DNA of 61,093 nt. It comes from an uncultured Oscillospiraceae bacterium. GTDB lineage: Bacteria > Bacillota > Clostridia > Oscillospirales > Oscillospiraceae. The translations under genes and the position numbers were made by a program. The notes under the pieces are model-generated. The model was not told the DNA's origin and did not search any database. It was given only the letters and a program-made list of their open reading frames with translations. Below are positions 19,570 through 27,093 of the stretch, one piece after another. Location of the stretch: NCBI GenBank assembly GCA_944386885.1, contig CALXCU010000165.1, positions 1 through 61,093 of the forward strand. Direction: 5' to 3'. Position 1 is the stretch's first letter; each line of letters begins with the position of its first letter.

Positions 19570-20748
19570 TTGAATAAGCTCAAGCTGAACGTTGATACCG
19601 TAAAAGCGATTGGAATCATCATTATCACGTTTTGTATGGCGGTGGCTGGCTACCTGTTCTGGGAACACCGCAATTACAAGGAGCCCGTGGTGGTGAGCGA
19701 ATACATTACTGAAGTCAAAAAACTCAGCGACTACAGCGATGTGGTCAAAGGCACGGTCAACGACTGCAACGTCTATATTTTTGATAGCGGCGTGGAAGGC
19801 GGCTGCTACCTGATTTGGGGCAGCACCCATCCGGAAGAGCCTGCCGGCGTCATGGCGGCCGAGCTGATGGTGGAAAACCTAAAGGTTACCCAGGGCAAGG
19901 TCATCATTATTGACCGTGAGAACAACAGCGCCTCTACCAACAGCCGTGTGGGCGAGGCCTATCCCCGTTTCTTCACCTATCAGACCGATTGGGGCACCAA
20001 GGTCTGGCGGTTTGGAGACCGTCATGCCAATCAGCTGGACTCCTGGCCTGACCCGGAGGTCTATATCCACTATCCCAGTGGACAGACCCTGGCCAACGTG
20101 GACATCCGCAATACCAACCGGAACTGGCCCGGCAAGGCCAACGGCCTGCTGACCGAGCGCACCAACTACGCCGTCATGCAGCTTATCGAGCAGGAGGGCG
20201 TGGACATGACCCTGGACCTGCACGAGGCGGAGCTGGAGTACACCGTGGAGAACACCATCGTGGTCCATGAGAAAGGCCAGTCGGTGGCCGCCATGGTCTC
20301 CATGATGCTGACTTCTGAGACTTTTGACGTGCCCGTCGGCATGGAGTTTTCGCCCACTGCCCTCCACGGCCTGAGCCACCGGGAGGTGGGTGACCACTCC
20401 GACGCGGCCTCCTATCTGGTGGAAGTGGCCGAGCCCATGTTGGACCGCATCCGCGGCATCACCGATGAGCAGCTGCTCATGAGCGGTAAGGACCGCTTTG
20501 TCATGATGGCCGGCGAGCGCGGCCTGCTCTATGCCCCCATCGACGAGAATGGCTGGCCCATCGAGAAGCGCGTGGCCCGTCACATCGCCGTGGCCACGAA
20601 GATTATTGAGGTCAACAATACGGTCAATCCGGACCAGACCATCACCATCGAGGGCATCCCCACCTACGAAGAGATGATGGAAAACGGCCTGGGCAGCTAC
20701 TACCACAACCCTGAGACCGCCCCTGCGGACCGGGTGTACTACGACTAA
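19570..20748 (+). CDS. M14-type metallohydrolase, succinylglutamate desuccinylase/aspartoacylase-like
   Basis: 392 residues, TTG start at 19570 with GGGGGAGGG 6 nt upstream. One N-terminal membrane helix (~12-28) anchors an outward domain. Zinc-site motifs fit the AstE/ASPA branch of M14: GSTHPEEPAG (H87, E90), DIRNTNRNWPG (~178-188, the Asn-Arg substrate-binding motif) and TLDLHEAE (H218). Such enzymes cleave N-acyl amino acids or a C-terminal residue. Placed upstream of CapB/CapC, it may trim glutamyl chains or release their ends (inference). Confidence 0.82.
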   Translation: MNKLKLNVDTVKAIGIIIITFCMAVAGYLFWEHRNYKEPVVVSEYITEVKKLSDYSDVVKGTVNDCNVYIFDSGVEGGCYLIWGSTHPEEPAGVMAAELMVENLKVTQGKVIIIDRENNSASTNSRVGEAYPRFFTYQTDWGTKVWRFGDRHANQLDSWPDPEVYIHYPSGQTLANVDIRNTNRNWPGKANGLLTERTNYAVMQLIEQEGVDMTLDLHEAELEYTVENTIVVHEKGQSVAAMVSMMLTSETFDVPVGMEFSPTALHGLSHREVGDHSDAASYLVEVAEPMLDRIRGITDEQLLMSGKDRFVMMAGERGLLYAPIDENGWPIEKRVARHIAVATKIIEVNNTVNPDQTITIEGIPTYEEMMENGLGSYYHNPETAPADRVYYD

Positions 20749-20777
20749 TACGGAAACAGGCCCATCCAGAGACATGC

Positions 20778-20811
20778 GGAAAGCCCTTCGTCTTATGGCG
20801 AAGGGCTTTCC
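20778..20811 (+). other. intercistronic hairpin upstream of capB
   Basis: A perfect 13-bp stem: GGAAAGCCCTTCG (20778-20790) with CGAAGGGCTTTCC (20799-20811), loop of 8 nt. No T-run follows; the next bases are the capB ribosome-binding region. It lies inside a longer in-frame reading of capB, a reason to prefer the downstream start. Confidence 0.65.
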
Positions 20812-20836
20812 GAGGGATGGGGGCATGGAGGGCGGT

Positions 20837-21925
20837 ATGCTTGTTTTTTCCCTTTTGCTGACGGCGGGATACCTGGTTTGGCTGTTTTATGAGGGCTATG
20901 CGGCCCGGCGGGCCCGGCGCTCTTTCCGGCATGTGATCCATGTCAACGGTATCCGCGGGAAGACCGCTACCTGCCGCCTGCTGGACGCACATCTGCGCCG
21001 GGGTGGTTACAAGGTCTTTACCAAGACCACCGGGACTGCCCCAGCGTATATTGACACTGCCGGGGTGGAGCATCCCATCCGGCGGCGCGGGGCGGCCAAT
21101 ATTATGGAGCAGTGGCATGTCCTCCAAAAGGCTTACCGGGAGGGAACTGAGATCCTGATTGTGGAGTGCATGGCCGTCTCGCCCGTCCTCCAGAAAGTCT
21201 CCCAGGAGAAGCTGGTGCAAGGGGACTGGAATGTCATTACCAACGTGCGCTATGACCACATCTTTGAGATGGGGGAGTCCCTGGACGAGATTGCAGAGAG
21301 CCTGAGCAGTACCATTCCGCAGGGCGGAGTCCTGTTTACAGGAGATCCGGACTTTTTTCCTTTTTTTGAGGGGAAATGCACAGCCCTGGGGACTGAGGCA
21401 ATTCTCTGCCCGCCGGAGGGCGGGGCGGGGAGCGAAAACCAAGCCATCGCCTGGGCCATTGGCGCGCGGCTGGGGATTTCGCCGGGGCCTCTCCCGGGGG
21501 AGGCGGAAGGCTACCGCAGGGACTTTGGCGCATGCAAATGCTATGATCTGCCGGGGAAGAAGTTCCTAAACCTCTTTTCCGCCAATGATCCCGAGTCCTC
21601 TCAGATGCTTCTGCGGGAGAATCTGCCCGGGGAGGAGGAGCTGACGCTGATTTACAACCACCGTGTAGACCGGCTGGACCGGCTGCTGTTGTTCCTGCGC
21701 TACTTCTTTCCGCAGGTCCCCTACCGGAAGCTGATCCTCATCGGGGAGGGGCGGCGCCTGGCGCTGCTGCGGCTCCGGCGGGCGGGATTGACCCATGTGG
21801 AGACGGCGGCAGGCTGGCAGGAGGCCCTGGCCCGCGCGGACACACCGGCGGTAGTCGGCCTGGGCAACATCAAGGGAGAGGCGTACGAGATGATTACAGC
21901 TCTGGAAAGCGGGGTAAGCGCATGA
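20837..21925 (+). CDS. capB: poly-gamma-glutamate synthase subunit CapB/PgsB-like amide ligase
   Basis: 362 residues from the ATG at 20837 (GGAGG close upstream; in-frame ATGs at 20825 and 20774 lie before it, the latter inside the hairpin region). An N-terminal membrane helix (1-19) is followed by a Mur-ligase-like ATP-binding domain: VIHVNGIRGKTATCRLLDAH, the GKT P-loop typical of CapB. Then come VFTKTTGT, ILIVECMAVSP and WNVITNVRYDH, all classic PgsB/CapB signatures. It would ligate glutamate (or a related residue) through the gamma-carboxyl group at the inner face of the membrane, with CapC. Its stop overlaps the capC start. Confidence 0.93.
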   Translation: MLVFSLLLTAGYLVWLFYEGYAARRARRSFRHVIHVNGIRGKTATCRLLDAHLRRGGYKVFTKTTGTAPAYIDTAGVEHPIRRRGAANIMEQWHVLQKAYREGTEILIVECMAVSPVLQKVSQEKLVQGDWNVITNVRYDHIFEMGESLDEIAESLSSTIPQGGVLFTGDPDFFPFFEGKCTALGTEAILCPPEGGAGSENQAIAWAIGARLGISPGPLPGEAEGYRRDFGACKCYDLPGKKFLNLFSANDPESSQMLLRENLPGEEELTLIYNHRVDRLDRLLLFLRYFFPQVPYRKLILIGEGRRLALLRLRRAGLTHVETAAGWQEALARADTPAVVGLGNIKGEAYEMITALESGVSA

Positions 21926-22350
21926 ACGAACTGGCCCTGCTTTCCTTGGTCATTACCCTGATCTTTACCGAAGTGACCCAGCTGGTGCCCGGCGGGATTG
22001 TGGTTCCCTTTTACTTCGCATTATACCTGGAGGAACCGGTAAAGGTCCTGGCCACTCTGATTTCGGCCCTGGTGGCCGTGGGAGTGGTCAAGCTGATCGG
22101 CGGCGTCACCATCTTATATGGGCGGCGGAAGTTCGCCTTATATATTATCATTGGCCTATTAGAAAAGGCCCTGTTCACCTATTTTTACTTTGGTGATTCT
22201 TACATGTTCTACAATCTGTCCATGACCATCGGCTATCTGGTCCCGGGAATTTTGGGCGGGCAGATCGAAAAACAAGGGTGCGGGAAGACGCTGTGCGCAC
22301 TGGCTGTGGTGGTGCTGCTGATCAAGACTGTGCAGCTGATATTGACATGA
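21922..22350 (+). CDS. capC: poly-gamma-glutamate biosynthesis membrane protein CapC/PgsC
   Basis: 142 residues with about four membrane helices. EVTQLVPGGIVVPFYFALYL is the conserved CapC/PgsC segment. CapC is the integral membrane partner of CapB and part of the polymerising/export unit. It overlaps capB by 4 nt (ATGA) and the next gene by 4 nt, so the three are tightly coupled. Confidence 0.93.
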   Translation: MNELALLSLVITLIFTEVTQLVPGGIVVPFYFALYLEEPVKVLATLISALVAVGVVKLIGGVTILYGRRKFALYIIIGLLEKALFTYFYFGDSYMFYNLSMTIGYLVPGILGGQIEKQGCGKTLCALAVVVLLIKTVQLILT

Positions 22351-23471
22351 AAAGACAACCAATCAAAAAGACACAGATGATGGTACTGGCTTTGGTCCTG
22401 GCGGTGCTTCTCCTGGGGTGGGGACTGCTGGGCGCGACAAAGAGTACGGTCCCGGCGGCGGATTACGGTCAAAAGCTGCGCGCCGCAGAGATGACCCAGG
22501 CTTGCTTAGAGGAGATCCGGCAGCTGAAAGAGGAGAGGGGCGTTCCCATCAGCAGTGTCAATGATATCAATGACACCGGCGTGGTGGGGCAGGACTACTC
22601 CTTTATTACCACCACCCTGGGCAATTTGGAGGCCAAGCGCACCTCCACCAATCCCAATATGGCGGCCATGGTGGTGGATATGTTCCATGAGCTGGGACTC
22701 CAACCCGGGGACAAGGTGGCGGTCAATTGCTCGGGCTCCTTTCCAGCGCTGAACATTGCGGTCATGTGCGCCGTGGAGGTGATGGAGCTGGAGCCCATGC
22801 TGATGACCTCCTTCGGCTCCTCCACCCACGGGGCCAACGATCCAGAGCTGACTTACTTGGATATGGAGTACGATCTGCTCCAGAAGGGGCTGTTGAAGCA
22901 TAAAAGCGACTATTTCTCCATCGGCGGGCGGGAAGATGTGGGCGCCGAGATGCCGGAAGCAGTGGTAAACGAGATCGTGGACCGGCTGACCGGTTACGGC
23001 TACACATTCTTCTATCATGACGGCCTGTTGGACAATATCCGGGAGCGCTATGAGATGTACCGTGCATTTGGAGACGTCAAATGCTTCATTAACGTGGGCG
23101 GAAATGACGTCTCCTTTGGAAACAGCAAGGTGATTGTCTACAGCGACGGGGGCATTCTGTCCCATCTGCCGGAGAATGACCACTCCACCGGCCTGGTCCA
23201 GCTCTTCCTGGCCGAGGGGACCCCGGTGATCCATTTGCTCAACATCAAGAGCCTGGCTACGGCCTATGGCCTGCCAATTGACCCCGTCCCGCTGCCCGAG
23301 CCGGGCGAGGGAGGTGTCTATTATACCGATACCTACCGAAAGGAGTTGGCTTGGGGCACCTTGGCTGCCGCAGCGGTTGTATTCTATCTGGGCCGCGGAG
23401 CCTTTTTCCCCCAAAGACTGCCTGAGACTGTCCGCCGCGCAGGAGCGCGGCATGACCACAAGGAGCTATGA
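22347..23471 (+). CDS. PgsW-type 'poly-gamma-glutamate system protein'
   Basis: 374 residues from the ATG overlapping the capC stop. An N-terminal membrane helix (~11-27) is followed by a ~300-residue extracytoplasmic domain (SSVNDINDTGVVGQDYSF, KVAVNCSGSFPALNIAVM, INVGGNDVSFGNSK). A second membrane helix lies near the C-terminus (GTLAAAAVVFYLG). I recognise the domain order as the family annotated poly-gamma-glutamate system protein, found in cap operons that lack capA. Its biochemical role is not known. The loops are Ser/Gly/Asn-rich and no catalytic triad was obvious. Confidence 0.8.
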   Translation: MKRQPIKKTQMMVLALVLAVLLLGWGLLGATKSTVPAADYGQKLRAAEMTQACLEEIRQLKEERGVPISSVNDINDTGVVGQDYSFITTTLGNLEAKRTSTNPNMAAMVVDMFHELGLQPGDKVAVNCSGSFPALNIAVMCAVEVMELEPMLMTSFGSSTHGANDPELTYLDMEYDLLQKGLLKHKSDYFSIGGREDVGAEMPEAVVNEIVDRLTGYGYTFFYHDGLLDNIRERYEMYRAFGDVKCFINVGGNDVSFGNSKVIVYSDGGILSHLPENDHSTGLVQLFLAEGTPVIHLLNIKSLATAYGLPIDPVPLPEPGEGGVYYTDTYRKELAWGTLAAAAVVFYLGRGAFFPQRLPETVRRAGARHDHKEL

Positions 23472-23472
23472 A

Positions 23473-24651
23473 ATGAAACGAACGACGATTGCACTGACGA
23501 TGATGCTTGCCCTACTGCTCACAGCCTGCGGCGGCGAGCCCGATACCAGGAATGACGCTGCGGCGGTGGACAATGTATACTATGAAATTACCGGCGTGGA
23601 CCCGGAGGAGACGGTACTGGTGCTGGACGGAAACGAAATTCCCGCCCAGCTCTACTGCTATTGGACGGCCTTCAATTGCAGCGCGTTGGAGTACCAGGTC
23701 AACCTCTACCACGATTACTACGGCATGTATGAGGAGCTCTTTTCCGAGGACGGCGTATTGGACTGGAACGCCCAGTTCCCCGATTCCGAGCTGACCCTGT
23801 CCCAGTATGCCAAGGATATGACGGAGGACACGATCTTTTTCTACGCCGCCATTGAGAATTTGGCCGGGCAGTACGGCGTGGAGCTGAGTGAGGAGGACCA
23901 GGCGGCCATTGAGGCCGACCGCCTGGAGATGGTGGACTCTCTGGGCGGGGAGGAGGCATTCCAGGACTACCTCTATGAGACCGGCTTGAGCGAGGACAAC
24001 TTGAAGCGGGTCATGTCTACCTCCAGCCTGCTGGATGGGTTGATCCGGCTGGCCGGAGAAGCGGGGAGTGAGCTCTATCTCCCGGAGGAAAACTATTCCC
24101 AGTATTTACGGTATACGGATTTCATCCTGATCCCCAAGGACGCGGACGGAAGTGAAGAGGAGCTCCAAGCCGGGCGGCAGGCCGCCCAGGAGCTGCTGGA
24201 GCAGCTCAGCCAGGCGGAGGACAAGGGGGCTTTCTTGGACCAACTGGCCCAGGCCGGGGATGCGGAGAGCGAAGCGAGCACCGGGAATCAGGTCTATAGC
24301 GACTATTTCTATACGCCGGGGACCATGCCGGACGCTTTTGAGGAGGCGGCCGCCGCCCTGGAGCCGGGAGAACTGAGCGGGGTGGTAGAGGCGGACGACG
24401 GCTTCTATCTCATTCTGGGGCGGTCTCTGGAGGAGGGCCTAGAGGAGTATCCCGAGCAGAAGGACCAGCTCTTGCAGGCATATGTGGTCGCGCAGGCAGA
24501 GGATTACCAGAGCAGCATGGAAGTAGAACGCCGGGGGACTCTCTCGGAGCTGGATGCGGGGACGTTCTATCAGGATTACCTGGACAAAATGGCGGAGCGG
24601 GATGTAGAAGCGGCCACCGATATCCTCACAGAGGAGAGCGCCGCGCCTTAA
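23473..24651 (+). CDS. PrsA/parvulin-like foldase lipoprotein
   Basis: 392 residues. Lipobox LLTAC puts the lipid on Cys19. The start at 23473 has AAGGAG 7 nt upstream and lies 1 nt after the preceding stop. The architecture resembles PrsA/SurA: an N-terminal helical chaperone region, then a parvulin-like stretch at ~215-320 (YTDFILIPKD, FLDQLAQAGD, ALEPGELSGVVEADDGFYLI), and a C-terminal helical part. It probably folds or stabilises exported proteins of this locus. The parvulin domain is divergent, so isomerase activity is uncertain. Last gene before a strong terminator. Confidence 0.8.
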   Translation: MKRTTIALTMMLALLLTACGGEPDTRNDAAAVDNVYYEITGVDPEETVLVLDGNEIPAQLYCYWTAFNCSALEYQVNLYHDYYGMYEELFSEDGVLDWNAQFPDSELTLSQYAKDMTEDTIFFYAAIENLAGQYGVELSEEDQAAIEADRLEMVDSLGGEEAFQDYLYETGLSEDNLKRVMSTSSLLDGLIRLAGEAGSELYLPEENYSQYLRYTDFILIPKDADGSEEELQAGRQAAQELLEQLSQAEDKGAFLDQLAQAGDAESEASTGNQVYSDYFYTPGTMPDAFEEAAAALEPGELSGVVEADDGFYLILGRSLEEGLEEYPEQKDQLLQAYVVAQAEDYQSSMEVERRGTLSELDAGTFYQDYLDKMAERDVEAATDILTEESAAP

Positions 24652-24689
24652 AAATAAAGCCCTCTGTGTTGCTGATACGCCTATCTATG

Positions 24690-24723
24690 GAGGAGCGGGC
24701 GCCCTATGGGGCGCCCGCTCCTC
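24690..24723 (+). terminator. strong terminator closing the cap-like locus
   Basis: GAGGAGCGGGCGCCC (24690-24704) and GGGCGCCCGCTCCTC (24709-24723) give a perfect 15-bp stem with a 4-nt loop, followed by TTCTCTTC and, further on, a run of eight T. It separates the surface locus from the ECF sigma gene. Confidence 0.85.
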
Positions 24724-24751
24724 TTCTCTTCATTCTTTTTTTTCAGCTAGG

Positions 24752-24780
24752 TGAAAGATTTTGCCCATGCCAGTCGTATC
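24752..24780 (+). promoter_or_regulatory. ECF-type promoter of the sigma factor gene
   Basis: TGAAAG (24752-24757), a 17-nt spacer, CGTATC (24775-24780). This resembles the -35 TGAAAC and -10 CGT(A/C) of extracytoplasmic-function sigma factors rather than sigma-A, and suggests autoregulation of the downstream sigma/DUF4179 pair (inference). Confidence 0.6.
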
Positions 24781-24816
24781 TAAGATGAAAGCGCTTTTCA
24801 ATCCCGAGAAAAGGAT

Positions 24817-25314
24817 GTGGTTTGTACGGAAGGGACGTTGGACCGGGCCGAGGCGGTGCGGTTGGTGGAGACCTATTCTGACCTGATTCTGCGCCTGAGT
24901 TACTCCTATTTAAAGAGTACGGAGGACGCCAAGGATATCTGCCAGACGGTCTTTTTAAAGCTGCTGGAAAAGCCGCGGACCTTTGACTCCCCGGAGCACG
25001 AGCGGGCCTGGATCATCCGTGCGGCGGCCAATGCCTGCAAGGACGTGCTCAAGAGCCACTGGCGCAGGACCACTGTGGAGATGGATGCGGCCGGGCAGGT
25101 GCCCGCGCCGGAGCCGGAGGAGGGGAGCCTCCTTGCGGCGGTGGGGCTGCTGCCCCCCAAATACCGGGCGGTGATCTACCTCTACTATTATGAGGGCTAT
25201 ACCGCCAAGGAGATCGCCCATATGCTGGGGGAGAACCCGGCCACCGTGGCGACCCGGCTGAGCCGGGGAAGGGCCAGACTGAAGACCATGCTGGAAAGCG
25301 AGGGAATGGCATGA
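24817..25314 (+). CDS. ECF (sigma-70 family) RNA polymerase sigma factor
   Basis: 165 residues. Sigma region 2 (YSDLILRLSYSYLKSTEDAK, DICQTVFLKLLEK) and region 4 (GLLPPKYRAVIYLYYYEGYT, AKEIAHMLGENPATVATRLS) are clear. It directs RNA polymerase to stress-type promoters. The GTG at 24817 is almost on top of its AAAAGGA; the in-frame TTG at 24838 with GGAAGGG upstream is a credible alternative and would remove 7 residues. It overlaps the DUF4179 gene by 4 nt. Confidence 0.9.
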   Translation: MVCTEGTLDRAEAVRLVETYSDLILRLSYSYLKSTEDAKDICQTVFLKLLEKPRTFDSPEHERAWIIRAAANACKDVLKSHWRRTTVEMDAAGQVPAPEPEEGSLLAAVGLLPPKYRAVIYLYYYEGYTAKEIAHMLGENPATVATRLSRGRARLKTMLESEGMA

Positions 25315-26378
25315 ACGACTATCAAAAGAGTATGTATGCGCTCCGCTTTACACCGGAGCAGAAGGAAAAGATGGTAGAGGACCTGATGGCCACCGGAACA
25401 ACCCGCCGGCGGAGAACGATTCCTCTGCGCAGGATCGTATCTGTGGCCGCGGCCGCGGCGTTGGTGCTGGCCCTGGGGGCGGGGGCTGGAGCCTCCGGGG
25501 TACTCCAGAGCGCGGGGGATGTCTTTGCCAGCGTGTTCGGCGGGGAGCCCGCTCAGACGGAGATCATCAATCAAATCGGCTACCCCATTGGGGCCAGCGC
25601 CAGCGCCGATGGCATCACCATCACTGCCGACGCCATTGTGGGAGACACCTACAGCTATGCCATTGTCTATACCATAGCGCGGGATGACGGGGAACCCTTG
25701 GCGGAGCATTTGGAGCCCAACGAAAACGGCCTGCTGCCCCTGAGCTTCAGCCAAGGAGGCGCCAGCATCTGGCACCTGGGCGGGATGCACGGCGGGACAT
25801 ACTTCTTTGACGCCGACCCCAGCGACAACGCGGTGCAGTATGTGGAGCAGATGAGCGCCGACTCCCCCCTGAGGCCGGGCACCGCCCGGGCGACCTTCCG
25901 GGAGCTGAACATGTGGACAGGGGACGGCATGGCACAAAAGACCACCCTTGCGGAGGGACCTTGGCGGCTGAAGTTCGACTTTGCCTTTGAGGACGCCGCG
26001 GTGAGCCTGCCTGCCGGGCAGACCTTCACCCTCAACGGCATGGAGGCCACGGTGGACGCGGTCTTGCTCTCCCCGCTCTCCTTCCAGGTGACCTACACCG
26101 TGCAGGATGAGCTGGAGTGGAGTGCCACCCATGACGAGAACGGACAGATGAATGCCCACGACAAGGAGCAGATTCGGCGCTATTTTGAATCTCTGCCCCT
26201 GTCCCTTCAGATGAAGGACGGAAGCACCTTGGATCTGAGCAGCGCGGGCGGCAGCATGGATCCCCAGAAGGGCAAGACGGTCTGTCAGAAGAGCAATGTG
26301 TTCTCCTCTATCTTGGATTTGGGCCAGGTGGAGAGCCTCACGGTGGGCGGCGTGGTCATCCCCGTAGATGTGGAATAA
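25311..26378 (+). CDS. DUF4179 membrane protein, probable anti-sigma factor
   Basis: 355 residues. A cytoplasmic N-terminal segment (~1-40: FTPEQKEKMVEDLMATG, then a run of arginines) is followed by one membrane helix (~43-65, AAAAALVLALGAGAG) and a large outside beta-rich domain. This is the layout of DUF4179 proteins encoded beside ECF sigma factors. Its start overlaps the sigma stop, so coupled synthesis as a regulator pair is likely. The signal it senses is unknown. Confidence 0.8.
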   Translation: MNDYQKSMYALRFTPEQKEKMVEDLMATGTTRRRRTIPLRRIVSVAAAAALVLALGAGAGASGVLQSAGDVFASVFGGEPAQTEIINQIGYPIGASASADGITITADAIVGDTYSYAIVYTIARDDGEPLAEHLEPNENGLLPLSFSQGGASIWHLGGMHGGTYFFDADPSDNAVQYVEQMSADSPLRPGTARATFRELNMWTGDGMAQKTTLAEGPWRLKFDFAFEDAAVSLPAGQTFTLNGMEATVDAVLLSPLSFQVTYTVQDELEWSATHDENGQMNAHDKEQIRRYFESLPLSLQMKDGSTLDLSSAGGSMDPQKGKTVCQKSNVFSSILDLGQVESLTVGGVVIPVDVE

Positions 26379-26391
26379 GGGTGAAAAATAT

Positions 26392-26423
26392 CCCGGACGG
26401 GCCCTTTACAGGGCCCGCCCGGG
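26392..26423. terminator. bidirectional terminator between convergent genes
   Basis: Arms at 26392-26405 and 26410-26423. One position is an A/C mismatch in plus-strand RNA but a G-U pair in minus-strand RNA. T-runs exist on both sides (GTTTT rightward, ATTTTTC leftward). It ends the sigma/DUF4179 unit and the leftward pentapeptide-repeat unit. Confidence 0.75.
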
Positions 26424-26431
26424 GTTTTGCG

Positions 26432-27091
26432 CTAATCTCGGACGATAAGGCCCAGCCGCTTGGCCAGCTCGGAGGCCTGCCAGCGGTCCACAATGGCTCC
26501 CCGGAGCTCGTCCCCTTCCTGGGAGAGCACCAGGCCGTCCAGGCGGCAGGTGGTCAGATCGACCCCGGCCAGCGGGGTCTGAAAGAGCCGGGCTCCGGTC
26601 AGGTCACAGCCCTCCAAGGTCACGCGCCGCCAACGGGAGGAAGAAAAGTCGGCCCGGCTCAGGGCACAGTCTTTCCAGCGGGCGTACTGAATCCGCTGGC
26701 CCGCGCAGTTGGCGTCCGAGAGCTTGCAATTGAAGAACTGGACGTGCTGGAGGCCGCACTGGCTCAGCCCGGCCCCCAGGGCCCGGCAGTCCAGACAGAG
26801 CACCCGGCTCCAGATCCCGTCGAAGAAGCGGCTCCCAGACAGGTCGCAGTCCTGAAAGACCACGTCGGTGAGCTCCCAGCGGGAACAGTCGCACTCCAGC
26901 AGGCGGCAGCTCCGGAAGTGTACTTCCTCCAGGACCAGCCCGGATAGATCCGCCCCGGTGAGGACCACATGCTCGATCAGGGCGTCGGAGAGAGGGAGCT
27001 CCTGCTGAAGGAGGGCGGCGGCCCGGTTGGGAAAATCCAGGACCGGCTCCAGAGATGGTGGGAGCTTTGGAGAGAGCAGTTTTACCGCCAT
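26432..27091 (-). CDS. pentapeptide-repeat protein
   Basis: 219 residues. From ~44 to ~190 the sequence follows the A(D/N)LXX pattern: GADLSGLVLEEVHF, DCDLSGSRFFDGI, GLQHVQFFNCKLSDAN, ALSRADFSSSRWRR, GCDLTGARLF. Such proteins form a right-handed quadrilateral beta-helix; some mimic DNA and protect gyrase, most are unassigned. No signal peptide, so it is probably cytoplasmic. It starts 2 nt after the stop of the membrane protein gene upstream, so the two are co-transcribed. Confidence 0.85.
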   Translation of the reverse strand: MAVKLLSPKLPPSLEPVLDFPNRAAALLQQELPLSDALIEHVVLTGADLSGLVLEEVHFRSCRLLECDCSRWELTDVVFQDCDLSGSRFFDGIWSRVLCLDCRALGAGLSQCGLQHVQFFNCKLSDANCAGQRIQYARWKDCALSRADFSSSRWRRVTLEGCDLTGARLFQTPLAGVDLTTCRLDGLVLSQEGDELRGAIVDRWQASELAKRLGLIVRD

Positions 27092-27093
27092 GT

